Source: Companilactobacillus nodensis DSM 19682 = JCM 14932 = NBRC 107160 (GTDB taxonomy: Bacteria > Bacillota > Bacilli > Lactobacillales > Lactobacillaceae). From it: a stretch of DNA of 64,000 bases. The DNA is taken from assembly GCF_000615905.1 (NCBI RefSeq), contig NZ_BAMN01000003.1:124001-188000 (forward strand), read 5' to 3'. How positions within the stretch are numbered: the stretch's first letter is position 1; each line of letters starts with the position of its first letter. The notes below the pieces were generated by a model, which worked only from the letters and a program-made list of their open reading frames with translations, was not told where the DNA came from and made no database searches. The position numbers and the translations under genes were made by a program. Shown piece by piece: positions 1 through 8,927 of the stretch.

Positions 1-179
1 TCATTGGCAATAAGACTAAGGAGATCTACTTGGGACACTTGAGTCCTGAGAATAATACGAAGAAACTAGCTCGTGACTCCGTAACTGAAATTCTGGAACA
101 ACATGATTTTGGCGTTGGGCATGATTTCCAAATCATGGATACTGACCCCAAAGTTGCGGATCCGCTGATAACTTTATAA
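1..179 (+). CDS. walJ: WalJ/YycJ metallo-hydrolase, C-terminal end (partial)
   Basis: The first 179 bases read as an open frame ending in TAA, giving a tail that contains IYLGHLSPENNTKKLARDS. That LGHLS-ENN segment is typical of the C-terminus of the WalJ (YycJ/VicX) metallo-beta-lactamase-fold protein, an exo/endonuclease-like member of the WalRK locus. The gene enters from the left edge, so the catalytic histidines are not visible. Its position directly before htrA matches the usual walR-walK-yycH-yycI-walJ-htrA order in lactobacilli, which supports the call. A small hairpin with a T-run follows the stop. Confidence 0.85.
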   Translation, partial: IGNKTKEIYLGHLSPENNTKKLARDSVTEILEQHDFGVGHDFQIMDTDPKVADPLITL

Positions 180-202
180 ATTTAACTGAGATTATTATAA
201 TA

Positions 203-228
203 GAGGCTGTGATAGCCTTTATTTTTTT
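203..228 (+). terminator. terminator after walJ
   Basis: A short stem AGGCT/AGCCT around a GTGAT loop is followed by seven T residues, 24 bases past the walJ stop. The stem is weak, so termination may be partial. Confidence 0.55.
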
Positions 229-313
229 ACCTGTTTTTACAATAATTCTTCATAATTTTTTCAAAATTTAAGGTTATATTAAGTATAGTGATGAATGGGG
301 AAGTGATTACGTA

Positions 314-1699
314 ATGGATAATAATAATCAAAATGATTCTAGAATGAATAATGGAAAGAAGCGAGATTCTAAGGTGAAATCAGGAAATTTTTTAGTTAAA
401 ATCAGTATTGTTGCTTTTATTTCGGCGATGCTTGGTGTTGGGATTGCTTTTGCCGGATTTAATTATTTTGGAAATGATAATGGTGTTGCTGATACGTCGT
501 CAACCGGTACATCTGGTACCACACAAGTAAGTAACACTAAGGCTAATACTGCTAGTACTATGTCAGGTGCTTACAAGAAGGTCAACGGAGCGGTTGTTTC
601 AGTTATCAACCTGCAGAAGCAAAAGGAACAGTCGTCAGGTGATGGCAATTTGAATTCTATCTTCGGTGATCTGTTCGGAGATAGTGATAGCGGCAATAAG
701 TCATCTGATAATAATTCAGATGGTTCGCAAAATGGTGATGGTAATTCATCAGACAATAATTCGAATGATAATTCTTCATCGTCATCATCAAATTCTGCCG
801 ACCTGCAGGAGTATAGTGAAGGTTCAGGCGTGATCTATGCTAAGCAAAATGGCAAAGGTTATATCGTAACTAACAACCACGTGGTTGAAGGCTCAGATTC
901 ACTTGAGGTCATCCTTGAAGATGGCACGAAGATGTCAGCTAAGTTAGTTGGTAGTGATTCCACAACTGATTTGGCAGTACTTGAGATTGCTGGTAACAAA
1001 GTACCTGCAACTGCCTCATTCGGTAACTCAGACAATGTATCACCTGGTGACCCTGTGATTGCTATTGGTTCACCACTTGGCAGCCAATATGCGACAACAG
1101 TTACCCAAGGTATTATTTCAGCTACGAATAGAACTGTGCAGACTCAGGATCAGAACACCGGACAAGTTACTGGTGAAGCAACAGTTATTCAGACTGATGC
1201 AGCTATCAACCCTGGTAACTCTGGTGGTCCACTAGTTAACGAAGCTGGTCAAATCGTTGGTATCAATTCAATGAAGCTGGCATCAAATACTGATGGTACT
1301 TCTGTTGAAGGGATGGGATTCGCTATTCCAAGTAATGAAGTCGTGAAGATCATCAATCAATTAGTTCAAAATGGTAAAGTCGAGCGTCCATCATTAGGTA
1401 TCAAGGTTATCGACTTGGATCAAATAACCGATGATTCCCAATCAAGTTTGAAACTTCCAAGTAACATTACCAAGGGTGTCGTGATCTACAGTACGACTGA
1501 AGGTTCTGTTGCCAAGAGTGCTGGCTTGAAGAAGAATGACGTTATTGTTAAATTGGGAAACAAAACAGTAAGTTCGGTTGCTGACTTACATAGTGCTTTG
1601 TATTCGCATTCAGTTGGTGACACCGTTAGCGTTCAATATTACCGTAACGGTAAGTTACAAACATCTAAGGTTCATTTAACTAAAAAAACTTCTGAATAA
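314..1699 (+). CDS. htrA: HtrA/DegP-like membrane-anchored serine protease
   Basis: A 461-aa surface protease for quality control of exported proteins. Residues about 25-48 form one membrane anchor after a charged cytoplasmic N-terminus. Residues about 115-160 are a Ser/Asn/Asp-rich linker, longer than in many relatives. The trypsin-like domain carries the triad: H189 in VTNNHVVEG, D219 in TDLAVLEI and S303 in GNSGGPL. One PDZ domain occupies roughly 365-455. The start is supported by GGGGAAG upstream of ATG. The linker is made of tandem AAT/GAT/TCA codons and could vary in length among strains. Family and role are well established; the substrates here are unknown. Confidence 0.96.
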   Translation: MDNNNQNDSRMNNGKKRDSKVKSGNFLVKISIVAFISAMLGVGIAFAGFNYFGNDNGVADTSSTGTSGTTQVSNTKANTASTMSGAYKKVNGAVVSVINLQKQKEQSSGDGNLNSIFGDLFGDSDSGNKSSDNNSDGSQNGDGNSSDNNSNDNSSSSSSNSADLQEYSEGSGVIYAKQNGKGYIVTNNHVVEGSDSLEVILEDGTKMSAKLVGSDSTTDLAVLEIAGNKVPATASFGNSDNVSPGDPVIAIGSPLGSQYATTVTQGIISATNRTVQTQDQNTGQVTGEATVIQTDAAINPGNSGGPLVNEAGQIVGINSMKLASNTDGTSVEGMGFAIPSNEVVKIINQLVQNGKVERPSLGIKVIDLDQITDDSQSSLKLPSNITKGVVIYSTTEGSVAKSAGLKKNDVIVKLGNKTVSSVADLHSALYSHSVGDTVSVQYYRNGKLQTSKVHLTKKTSE

Positions 1700-1706
1700 A
1701 ATGACT

Positions 1707-1743
1707 TGTGGAACTAGTTAATACTAGTTCCACATTTTTTTTT
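1707..1743 (+). terminator. terminator after htrA
   Basis: An 11-bp perfect stem (GTGGAACTAGT with ACTAGTTCCAC) with a TAAT loop is followed by a run of nine T residues. It lies eight bases past the htrA stop and separates htrA from the DnaA-box region. Confidence 0.9.
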
Positions 1744-1804
1744 GAACAATATATGGTCAAACTGTATATATACTTCGTGTTTTTATCGCGTGAATAAAAT
1801 ACAC

Positions 1805-1901
1805 TTTTCCACAGATGTGGATAACTTGTGTATAAGTGGATAAACTTTAGTAAAAACACTGTCGAAAAGTTATCCACAATCGAATTTTATCCTGTTGATA
1901 A
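1805..1901. promoter_or_regulatory. cluster of DnaA boxes between htrA and rlmH
   Basis: The 380-bp gap between htrA and rlmH has no credible gene but holds several copies of the DnaA-box consensus TTATNCACA. Exact matches are at 1816-1824 (minus strand), 1827-1835 (minus) and 1870-1878 (plus). One-mismatch copies are at 1805-1813, 1835-1843 and 1893-1901. The first two exact boxes are 11 bp apart, about one helical turn. A further exact box lies in rlmH at 2362-2370. That the sequences match the box is observed; that DnaA binds here, and what for, is inference. Confidence 0.75.
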
Positions 1902-2079
1902 CCTCGGATGTATTATATAGAGGTGTGCTCTAATGACTGGTATAATAGGTATCTGTTATGTTCCACACAAGTATACAAACTTTTTTATTGATGTGCATAA
2001 GTGGTTTATAAATAAAATTCGTTTTTTGTCATTGTTCATTTTGTTAATAATTATATATGATAGATATGAGGAGAAAACT

Positions 2080-2559
2080 ATGAATATAAAATTAGTTACA
2101 GTTGGTAAATTAAAGGAAAAGTATCTAAAGGCTGGCATTGCTGAATATGCCAAGCGTTTGAGTGCCTTTTGCAAGTTTGAAATAATTGAATGTCCGGATG
2201 AAAAAGCCCCCGAGAACTTGAGCGAGGCAGAAGATGCACACGTCAAAGAAGTCGAGGGAGAAAGGATCTTATCTAAGATCAAAGATAAGGAATATGTTAT
2301 TTTACTAGATTTGCGTGGAAAAGAATTGACTTCAGAAGAGCTGGCTAAGAAAGTTGATGATTTATCCACATATGGTACGAGTGATATTACATTTGTTATC
2401 GGTGGTTCACTTGGTGTTAGTCCAGCAGTCACTAAGCGTGCCGATTACAGTATTTGCTTTGGCAAGTTTACTTTGCCACATCAATTGATGCGACTGGTCA
2501 TGACTGAACAGATTTATCGTTCGTTTATGATCATTAATCATCGTACTTATCATAAGTAG
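2080..2559 (+). CDS. rlmH: 23S rRNA pseudouridine(1915)-N3 methyltransferase
   Basis: RlmH methylates N3 of pseudouridine 1915 in helix 69 of 23S rRNA using SAM. From the ATG at 2080, preceded by GAGGAG, the product is exactly 159 aa, the usual family length. An open frame continues upstream to 1933, but that extension is hydrophobic and unlike the family, so I reject the longer start. SPOUT-fold signs are visible: the glycine-rich knot segment [10 protein letters not shown] and the C-terminal [16 protein letters not shown]...NHRTYHK. It is the usual neighbour of htrA near the origin. The gene itself carries a DnaA box at 2362-2370. Confidence 0.95.
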   Translation: MNIKLVTVGKLKEKYLKAGIAEYAKRLSAFCKFEIIECPDEKAPENLSEAEDAHVKEVEGERILSKIKDKEYVILLDLRGKELTSEELAKKVDDLSTYGTSDITFVIGGSLGVSPAVTKRADYSICFGKFTLPHQLMRLVMTEQIYRSFMIINHRTYHK

Positions 2560-2562
2560 GGT

Positions 2563-3051
2563 TTATAAATCGAGTTTGTAAATACGTGAATTACGGTCGG
2601 GAAACTCATAATCAACAGTCAATTCATCACGATTGATTAATTGAAATCCTTGTTTTTCGTAGAAGTAGTGAGATCTTTTTTCACCTTCAGGAGTATCCAA
2701 GAAAATTGTTTCTAATTCAGTTTTGTTTTTTACGTAATCAATAAATTGCTCGTATAATTTTTGACCTAATCGTACGGGATCACCGCGGTATTTGGGGTAA
2801 GTAAAGAATTTTTTTAATACGCCATTTTTATTATCAAGTTTTAGCAGGCCAATGGAACCAACGGTCAAATCATTATCTTTGGCGATCCAGAAATTTCCAC
2901 CATTTGCTTGGTAGTGTTCAGGTATCTCAAAGATATCCGCTTGTTCGATCATTTTAATACCTAGATGTGCTTCATCATTTTGACAGAATTCAATTAAGTC
3001 CACTAATCCAGCTAGGGTCAGTGGATTATTTTTGTAAGTTTCGATTTGCAT
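2563..3051 (-). CDS. GNAT-family N-acetyltransferase
   Basis: A 162-aa protein with a GNAT pattern: central beta strands ending in LTVGSIGLLKLDN, then FFTYPKYRGDPVRLGQKLYEQF, which fits the acetyl-CoA pyrophosphate loop (normally R/Q-x-x-G-x-G/A), and a late strand ETIFLDTP followed by HYFYEKQGFQLI. The substrate cannot be told from sequence. It converges on rlmH with only three bases between the stops and diverges from the LysR gene on its other side. AGGAGATGT precedes the start on the minus strand. Confidence 0.85.
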   Translation of the reverse strand: MQIETYKNNPLTLAGLVDLIEFCQNDEAHLGIKMIEQADIFEIPEHYQANGGNFWIAKDNDLTVGSIGLLKLDNKNGVLKKFFTYPKYRGDPVRLGQKLYEQFIDYVKNKTELETIFLDTPEGEKRSHYFYEKQGFQLINRDELTVDYEFPDRNSRIYKLDL

Positions 3052-3154
3052 GTTTACATCTCCTCAGTGAATAATATAAGCTTAGCAAATGGATATACAT
3101 AAGTTAAATTGATGTTTTTGATTATATCAATCAATATTTTTGATGGAGATATTA

Positions 3155-4015
3155 ATGGAAATAAGACAACTGGTTACCTTTAGAACGATCGTTGATACAG
3201 GAAGTTATACAAAAACAGCGGAATTGCTAGGTTATACGCAATCCGCTGTTTCAGCGCAGGTCAAAGAATTGGAGACGGAACTCTCAGCCAAATTATTCGA
3301 TTACAGTCATAGAAAATTGATTTTGTTGGATGCGGCCAAGCGATTACTACCGTTGACAGAGCAACTGTTGGATGATTACCAGGCCATTCAAAAAATTTCA
3401 CAGACAGATACTTTATCAGGAACCTTGAATATTGCAGCACCCGAATCATTGACGATATTCAAGTTACCCCAAATTATTAGTGAGTTTAAAAAATCCTATT
3501 CGGATGTTCAACTGCAGATCACTAATGCTAGTTGTAAATTTAATCAGAAAAAATTAATTGATGGTGAAGCGGATATTGCCTTTATGATGTGGCCAAAAAT
3601 AAATTCGACGTCACTGATCGACTATGATTTAGGCATACAGGATATGGTTTGTGTCGTTAGTGGAAATGACAAAACTGATTATAACGATATTGGTTTTGTG
3701 AATGAATTGCCATTTGTTATTAACGAGCCTGATTGCAGTTATCGTAATCAGTTTGAACGAACTTTGTGGAGTAAGTTTCATTTGCGTCCAGATATTATGG
3801 AACTCTGGAGTGTCGAAGCTATCAAGAACGTTGTTGCGAGTGGTATAGGTTACTCGTATTTGCCAAAAGTCGTTGTGGAAAAAGAACTGTCTGATGGTAA
3901 GTTGCGTGCAATTGAGGTTCCCATCGAAAATGAGATTCATGCGCATATGTTGATTCGAAAGAATTCACGAAAACAACGATTAGTGGAATCATTTGTTGAG
4001 GAAGTTCTGAAATAA
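3155..4015 (+). CDS. LysR-family transcriptional regulator
   Basis: A 286-aa LysR regulator. Residues about 1-60 hold the winged helix-turn-helix (MEIRQLVTFRTIVDTGSYTK, then LGYTQSAVSAQVKELE), and the rest is the periplasmic-binding-protein-like effector domain. I chose the ATG at 3155 because GGAG sits seven bases before it; a TTG 15 bases upstream is in frame but has no ribosome site. It runs directly into a TauE/SafE permease 19 bases downstream, so it probably controls that exporter or the redox genes nearby. The effector is unknown. Confidence 0.88.
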   Translation: MEIRQLVTFRTIVDTGSYTKTAELLGYTQSAVSAQVKELETELSAKLFDYSHRKLILLDAAKRLLPLTEQLLDDYQAIQKISQTDTLSGTLNIAAPESLTIFKLPQIISEFKKSYSDVQLQITNASCKFNQKKLIDGEADIAFMMWPKINSTSLIDYDLGIQDMVCVVSGNDKTDYNDIGFVNELPFVINEPDCSYRNQFERTLWSKFHLRPDIMELWSVEAIKNVVASGIGYSYLPKVVVEKELSDGKLRAIEVPIENEIHAHMLIRKNSRKQRLVESFVEEVLK

Positions 4016-4034
4016 TTATTTAAGGAGTTTTTGT

Positions 4035-4769
4035 ATGTCGTGGTTATTTGTACTTATCCCCGGAATGTTAGCCGGTTTAGTTCAAGGATTAACTGGGTTT
4101 GGTCCGGCCATCGTATTGATGGTATTTTTGCCCAGTATTTTTCCAATGGCAAAGGCAGCAGGAGTTGCGGGGATGATACCAGTTGTTTCCGTGGTCATGA
4201 TGGCGATTCATTATCGACACTATATCAAGTTTAAGCGGATCATCTGGCCGTTTATTTTGTATGCCGTTGTAGCATCGTTGTCGATTCACTTAGGCGGATT
4301 ACTGAATGTTCATATTTCACGTGCGATGTTGGGCGGATTGCTGATAATCTTATCGCTATATTTTTTGTTTTCAAAAACTGGTGGTCAAAAAGAATTTCCT
4401 TTGTATGTGGCTGTTATTTTTGTTTTGATTTCAGGATTTTTTAGCGGTTTGTTTGGAATCGGTGGACCGTTGATGGCACTTTATTTCTTGTCTTTGTCAT
4501 CGACAAAGGAAGAGTATATGGCAACAGTTCAGATGTTCTTTGTTTTGGATATGACATACACTTCAACGTTTAGAGTTATCAATGGAATTATTACTGCAAA
4601 TGAAGCCCCAATTGTTTTGATCGGAGTTGTTGGTGCTGCATTAGGCACATTCATCGCCAGTCGGATTTTAACTCATATGAATTTGGCATTAGTTAGTAAA
4701 TGTATTTATACGTTTATTGGTTTTAGTGGAATTTATTACTTAACTACATCATTATTGGTGTTAATTTAA
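4035..4769 (+). CDS. TauE/SafE-family anion permease
   Basis: A 244-aa membrane protein with about seven to eight hydrophobic segments and the two-repeat TauE/SafE pattern: an N-terminal LAGLVQGLTGFGPAIVLMVF and a second-half GFFSGLFGIGGPLMALYFL. Members export sulfite, sulfoacetate or other small organosulfur or carboxylate anions. AAGGAG precedes the ATG. Close coupling to the upstream LysR gene suggests co-transcription. The transported ion is not predictable. Confidence 0.88.
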   Translation: MSWLFVLIPGMLAGLVQGLTGFGPAIVLMVFLPSIFPMAKAAGVAGMIPVVSVVMMAIHYRHYIKFKRIIWPFILYAVVASLSIHLGGLLNVHISRAMLGGLLIILSLYFLFSKTGGQKEFPLYVAVIFVLISGFFSGLFGIGGPLMALYFLSLSSTKEEYMATVQMFFVLDMTYTSTFRVINGIITANEAPIVLIGVVGAALGTFIASRILTHMNLALVSKCIYTFIGFSGIYYLTTSLLVLI

Positions 4770-4770
4770 A

Positions 4771-5349
4771 TCAAGCTTCATAATTAGTGGGTAGATTATT
4801 CAAAAATGCAGTACGAGCTTCGTCGGTTGTAATATTAACTTTCCCGAAGTGAATCCACTTGTTTTTTTGAGGATTTATGCCCATGTCAGCGAGGGTGCGA
4901 TTAATGAAGACGCCTTGTATCGGATCGCCAGATTCTGTTTCTAAATACTCTTGAGTCACTGTGGAAGTTGTTATCACAGTGGCTTTTTTAATGTATGTTA
5001 GTAAACCAGTCCAACCATTATCTTCATTGTAGGCGAAGTTAACTAGCATGGTTTTGTCCAAGAAGCCCTTAAGCATGGCTGGTAAGTTGTGCCACCAGAT
5101 TGGGAAGATAAAGACTAATTCATCAGATTCTGAGATCATTTTTTGATATTTAGATACGAGCGGATCGGTTACTTCACCACTACTGTATTTTTGGAGTTCG
5201 ATTGGTGATAAAACAGGATTGAAGTTGTCCTTGTACAAATCAATTATTTGATAGGATTCTTTATTTTTATCGAAATGATTAGTCATTGTTTTGAGAATTT
5301 CGTGGTTGAAACTGTTGTTATACGGGTGAGTGTAGATGATTGTTTTCAA
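4771..5349 (-). CDS. NAD(P)H-dependent oxidoreductase, flavodoxin-like fold
   Basis: A 192-aa protein of the Flavodoxin_2/quinone-reductase family. The N-terminus MKTIIYTHPYNNSFNHEIL matches the phosphate loop for FMN, and VFIFPIWWHNLPAMLKGFLD is the hallmark segment around the isoalloxazine site. Members reduce quinones, azo compounds or other electrophiles with two electrons. It ends two bases from the TauE gene and diverges from the OYE-like gene at 5531. The shared 180-bp gap holds a MerR-type promoter and a separate TTTGT/ACAAA dyad near its own start. Confidence 0.88.
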   Translation of the reverse strand: MKTIIYTHPYNNSFNHEILKTMTNHFDKNKESYQIIDLYKDNFNPVLSPIELQKYSSGEVTDPLVSKYQKMISESDELVFIFPIWWHNLPAMLKGFLDKTMLVNFAYNEDNGWTGLLTYIKKATVITTSTVTQEYLETESGDPIQGVFINRTLADMGINPQKNKWIHFGKVNITTDEARTAFLNNLPTNYEA

Positions 5350-5455
5350 AATGTATTCTCCCTCTTTATACTTTAAATGAAGTATATGTTATGTCTACAA
5401 ATCAAACAAGAACAAGACCTTTTATAATAATTTGTAAAAAAATTCACAAATAGGG

Positions 5456-5486
5456 TTGACCTTACTGTAAGGACATAGCTTATAAC
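5456..5486 (+). promoter_or_regulatory. MerR-type promoter with 19-bp spacer and 13-bp dyad
   Basis: TTGACC and TATAAC are separated by 19 bp instead of the usual 17. The dyad CCTTACTGTAAGG (5460-5472) starts inside the -35 box and fills the spacer. This is the classic layout for MerR-family activators, which underwind a long spacer. The promoter points at the flavin oxidoreductase 45 bases downstream. No merR gene is next to it. Confidence 0.75.
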
Positions 5487-5530
5487 TTATATTGGGAGTA
5501 ACTATGCAAATTTGAAGTGGGGGAACTCGA

Positions 5531-7456
5531 ATGTTTTTTCAAAAATTATTTACATCATATAAGATCAATCAATGTGAAATTAAGAATCGATTCGTTGTTC
5601 CAGCAATGGTAACTAATCTCTGTGATGAGGATGGCAACATTACTGAGGCATTCATCAAATATCATGAAGCTAAGGCTCGTGGTGGATTTGGCCTGATCAT
5701 TACGGAAGACTATGGAGTCAATCCTAATGGAGTGGGATATCAGAATTGTGCTCGATTGTACGATGAGTCGCAAGTTGCCGCCAATCAGAGACTGACGGAT
5801 ACGGTCCATATGTATGGAGCCAAGATGTTCGCACAAGTCTTCCATCCTGGACGTCAGACTAGTTCAGCGGTCAATGGCGGGGTTCAACCAGTAGCAGCGG
5901 CCCGAATTCCCGATGCTTTCAATCGTGAAGTGCCGCATGAATTGACGATTCCAGAGATTCACCAGTTAGTAGCGGAGTTCGCTAATACAGCTCGCTTGAT
6001 GAAAAAATCTGGTTTTGATGGTATTGAATTACACTTAGCACACGGTTATTTGTTAGCCGGATTTTTGAGTACACGTCAGAATCGTCGGACAGATGAATAC
6101 GGTGGCTGTTTTGAAAATCGTATCCGTATTGTTGAAGAAATCTATCATGCAATGCGTGCCGAAGTAGGTCCTGATTTCCCATTAACTGCCAGAGTCTCAT
6201 TGACTGAAGATACGGTCGATGGCCGTCAGATGCAGGAAACCATGATGATCGTTAAGCATTTAGAAAAACTCGGATTCGATGGATTGAACTTGAGCAATGG
6301 CGAATACACATCTTATGCGCCCGAACTGATTTCATCGACTTTTACAGCCAAAGGTTACAATGTTGAGAATGCTAAGCGGGTGCATGAATTTGTTAATATT
6401 CCAACTATTGTCGCTAACGGAATTAATGATCCGGCAATGGCAGAAACCGTTTTGGAGCAGGCCGCCTGTGATTTTGTCGGCATGGCTCGTGCGTCATTAG
6501 CTGATCCAGATATGCCGAGAAAAGCTGCCCGTGGTCAATTGAGTAGTATCAATTATTGTATTCGTTGCTTACAGGGATGCGAAGGCAGTTTGTTAGAAGG
6601 TAAGCATGTTCGCTGCCTGGTCAATCCAGAATTAGGGCATGAGACAGAATATACTTTTGAACAAAATCCTGAGTCGAAGAATGTTCTGGTCATCGGTGGT
6701 GGTCCTGCCGGGATGGAAGCTGCGATTGCGGCCACTAGACAGGGACACGAAGTTACTCTTTGGGAACAGAGAAATGAGTTAGGTGGAGAATTTGTTTCGG
6801 CTATTTATCCACCAGCCAAGGGTGAGTACGCCAACTTTTTGGTCTTCTTGAATCATCAGATGAAGGCCTTGAATATTAATGTGGTCTTGAATCAGACAGC
6901 CACAGTTGAAAACGTCAAAGAATTCAATGCTGACAAAATCATTGTCGCCACTGGTGGTAATCCGAATAAACCTAATTTATCTGGTATTGATGCAGGTAAT
7001 ATTCATTTTGCCAACGATGTCTTACTAGGTAGAGAACCGATCGAAGGCGAAATCGTAGTTGTTGGCGGCGGTGAAGTCGGAACCGAAACGGCCATGTACT
7101 TGGCGGATGCTGAACGTGGTCACGTCACGATCATTGAAATGACGGGTGATATCGATGCCGGTCTGTTGCGGACGGTTCCAACTAAACGATTATTCCGTGA
7201 TCATGAAGTGACAATTATTACGCATGCAAAAGTAAAACAGTTCAATAATAATGCAGTAGTTATTGATTATAATGGACAGGACGAACGAATTGCCGCGGAT
7301 GAAATTGTTTTGGCAATGGGCTATCACGCTGACAATGAATTATTGAAATCATTACAATCACAACTAGATAATGTCGCTTGTGCTGGGGATGTGATTGAGC
7401 CAACGAATGCGCTAGAAGCATCAACGTCCGGATTCAAAGCGGGTTATTATGCATAA
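5531..7456 (+). CDS. NADH:flavin oxidoreductase / 2,4-dienoyl-CoA reductase-like
   Basis: A 641-aa three-part flavoprotein. Residues about 1-340 are an old-yellow-enzyme TIM barrel (ELHLAHGYLLAGFLSTRQNRR; VANGINDP; DFVGMARASLADPD). Next comes a 4Fe-4S ligand set CIRCLQGC plus a further cysteine in HVRCLVNPE. From about 385 a FAD motif VLVIGGGPAGMEAA and an NAD motif VVVGGGEVGTETAM follow. This is the architecture of FadH dienoyl-CoA reductases, trimethylamine dehydrogenase and several ene-reductases. The substrate is open; an enoate or an electrophilic enone would fit. It is probably controlled from the MerR-type promoter upstream and is followed by a good terminator. Confidence 0.9.
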   Translation: MFFQKLFTSYKINQCEIKNRFVVPAMVTNLCDEDGNITEAFIKYHEAKARGGFGLIITEDYGVNPNGVGYQNCARLYDESQVAANQRLTDTVHMYGAKMFAQVFHPGRQTSSAVNGGVQPVAAARIPDAFNREVPHELTIPEIHQLVAEFANTARLMKKSGFDGIELHLAHGYLLAGFLSTRQNRRTDEYGGCFENRIRIVEEIYHAMRAEVGPDFPLTARVSLTEDTVDGRQMQETMMIVKHLEKLGFDGLNLSNGEYTSYAPELISSTFTAKGYNVENAKRVHEFVNIPTIVANGINDPAMAETVLEQAACDFVGMARASLADPDMPRKAARGQLSSINYCIRCLQGCEGSLLEGKHVRCLVNPELGHETEYTFEQNPESKNVLVIGGGPAGMEAAIAATRQGHEVTLWEQRNELGGEFVSAIYPPAKGEYANFLVFLNHQMKALNINVVLNQTATVENVKEFNADKIIVATGGNPNKPNLSGIDAGNIHFANDVLLGREPIEGEIVVVGGGEVGTETAMYLADAERGHVTIIEMTGDIDAGLLRTVPTKRLFRDHEVTIITHAKVKQFNNNAVVIDYNGQDERIAADEIVLAMGYHADNELLKSLQSQLDNVACAGDVIEPTNALEASTSGFKAGYYA

Positions 7457-7467
7457 TTATCAATAAG

Positions 7468-7501
7468 CAATTTTGACACTGAAGTCAGAATTGTTTTTTT
7501 T
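7468..7501 (+). terminator. terminator after the flavin oxidoreductase
   Basis: Ten-base arms CAATTTTGAC and GTCAGAATTG pair with one G-U and are followed by eight T residues. Confidence 0.85.
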
Positions 7502-7606
7502 ATTCTCAAAAATAGTTGTTGACTTTAAAACAACAGGTAGCTACAATAATGCTTGTTAATAATAAAACAACAACTAATATAAAATTTAAAATCGAGGTAA
7601 TCAAAT

Positions 7607-8464
7607 ATGAAATATGCAATCTCAGCCGCAACTGGACACTTTGGACAAATCGCTATTCGTGAACTATTAAAGGAAGTCAGTGCCAGTGACGTTATCGCCA
7701 TTGTCCGCAACCCTGACAAAGCCAAGAAGGTTTTACCAGCAGGGATCGAGATCCGTCAAGCCGACTATACTGACAAGGACGCATTAGTTAAGGCTTTGAA
7801 GGGCATTAACAAATTGTTATTCATTTCATCAGTTCCTGGTGGAAAGGTTTCTCGTGAAATACAACATCAGAATGTTGTTGAAGCTGCTAAGGAAGATGGA
7901 GTTGAATACTTAGCTTATACAAGTTTTGCCGATGCTGATCATGCTCAATCAGCCTTGTCATCTGACCACAAATTCACTGAAAAAATCATCAAGGAAAGTG
8001 GCCTGAAGTATTCATTCTTGCGTAATGCTTGGTACTTAGAGAATGAGATGAGTTACTTGAAGGCTGGAGCTGCTGGACAAGATGCCGTTTATGCTGCCGG
8101 TGATGGCAAGATTGGTTTTGCCTTGGAACGTGAATATGCTGTGGCAGCTGCTAAGGTTATGATATTGGATTCTGCCAAAAATGTTTATGAGTTTGGCGGC
8201 AAACCAGTGACATATGCTGAATTGGGACAAGCGGTCAAAAAAGTAACTGGTCAGAAGTTCGAATTTAAGAATGTCTCTGATGATGAATATCGTCAAAGCT
8301 TGATCGATGCGGGATTTGATGAAATGACTGCTGGAATCTTTGTTGGTATGCAAGATATGATGCGTGCCGGTGAATTGGATGTTCCTTCAAGCGACTTGTC
8401 AGATGTCTTGGGTCATGAAGTAACTCCATTGACAGACGCTATCAAAGAAGTTTTAAATAGATAA
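7607..8464 (+). CDS. NAD(P)H-binding SDR protein, NmrA/QOR2-like
   Basis: A 285-aa atypical short-chain dehydrogenase. The N-terminus MKYAISAATGHFGQIAIREL is a Rossmann nucleotide loop of the GxTGxxG type, followed by VIAIVRNPDKAK, and FLRNAWYLEN is the typical NmrA-like mid segment. Relatives act as NADPH:quinone reductases or redox sensors (E. coli QorB/YtfG). The Rrf2 gene starts 26 bases downstream, so the pair is likely an autoregulated redox unit. Function is inferred from family only. Confidence 0.85.
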   Translation: MKYAISAATGHFGQIAIRELLKEVSASDVIAIVRNPDKAKKVLPAGIEIRQADYTDKDALVKALKGINKLLFISSVPGGKVSREIQHQNVVEAAKEDGVEYLAYTSFADADHAQSALSSDHKFTEKIIKESGLKYSFLRNAWYLENEMSYLKAGAAGQDAVYAAGDGKIGFALEREYAVAAAKVMILDSAKNVYEFGGKPVTYAELGQAVKKVTGQKFEFKNVSDDEYRQSLIDAGFDEMTAGIFVGMQDMMRAGELDVPSSDLSDVLGHEVTPLTDAIKEVLNR

Positions 8465-8489
8465 TAATATCTAAAAGGAGGCACCATCA

Positions 8490-8927
8490 GTGAAATATTC
8501 GTACAAGTTGAGTGATGCAATTCATATTTTGGCTTATGTTGATATCATGCCTGACGGCAAATCCGCTTCTAGTAATGATATTGCCTTGAGTATTGAGGCG
8601 AATGCCAGTGTAGTGCGTCAATTGATGGCAAATCTAAAAAAAGCTGGTTTGCTGGAGAGCCAAGTTGGAGCTGCTAAGCCAAAACTAGCTCGACCTGCCA
8701 GTGAAATATCCTTGTTGGATGTTTTTAGAGCGGTTGAGATCAATCAGGAATTATTGCACGTTGACCCGAGAACCAATATTGATTGTCCAATCGGTGCCAA
8801 TATTCAGCAGACTTTAAATGCTGCTTATGAAAGAGTACAAAATGCGGCTGAAGCAGAAATGTCGAAGCTGACGATTCAAAATATTGTCGATAATATCAAT
8901 GAACGAGTAAATAAAAATGCGAGCTGA
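8490..8927 (+). CDS. Rrf2-family transcriptional regulator
   Basis: A 145-aa Rrf2/BadM regulator: an N-terminal winged helix (YSYKLSDAIHILAYVD; SNDIALSIEANASVVRQLMANLKKAGLLES) and a dimerisation helix. Only one cysteine (in NIDCPIGANI) remains where Fe-S members have three, so a thiol or other electrophile sensor is more likely than an Fe-S one. AAAGGAGG precedes the start. Its last six codons and stop lie inside a 50-bp sequence repeated exactly at 12549-12598, and the stop codon itself forms part of the terminator stem. Confidence 0.88.
   Translation: MKYSYKLSDAIHILAYVDIMPDGKSASSNDIALSIEANASVVRQLMANLKKAGLLESQVGAAKPKLARPASEISLLDVFRAVEINQELLHVDPRTNIDCPIGANIQQTLNAAYERVQNAAEAEMSKLTIQNIVDNINERVNKNAS

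Noticed and set aside
571-756. Antisense open frame in htrA
   Set aside because: It is the complement of the low-complexity Ser/Asp linker and lacks its own signals.
1933-2079. Upstream extension of the rlmH frame (49 codons)
   Set aside because: RlmH is 159 aa in the family, the ATG at 2080 has a good ribosome site, and the extension is an unrelated hydrophobic stretch.
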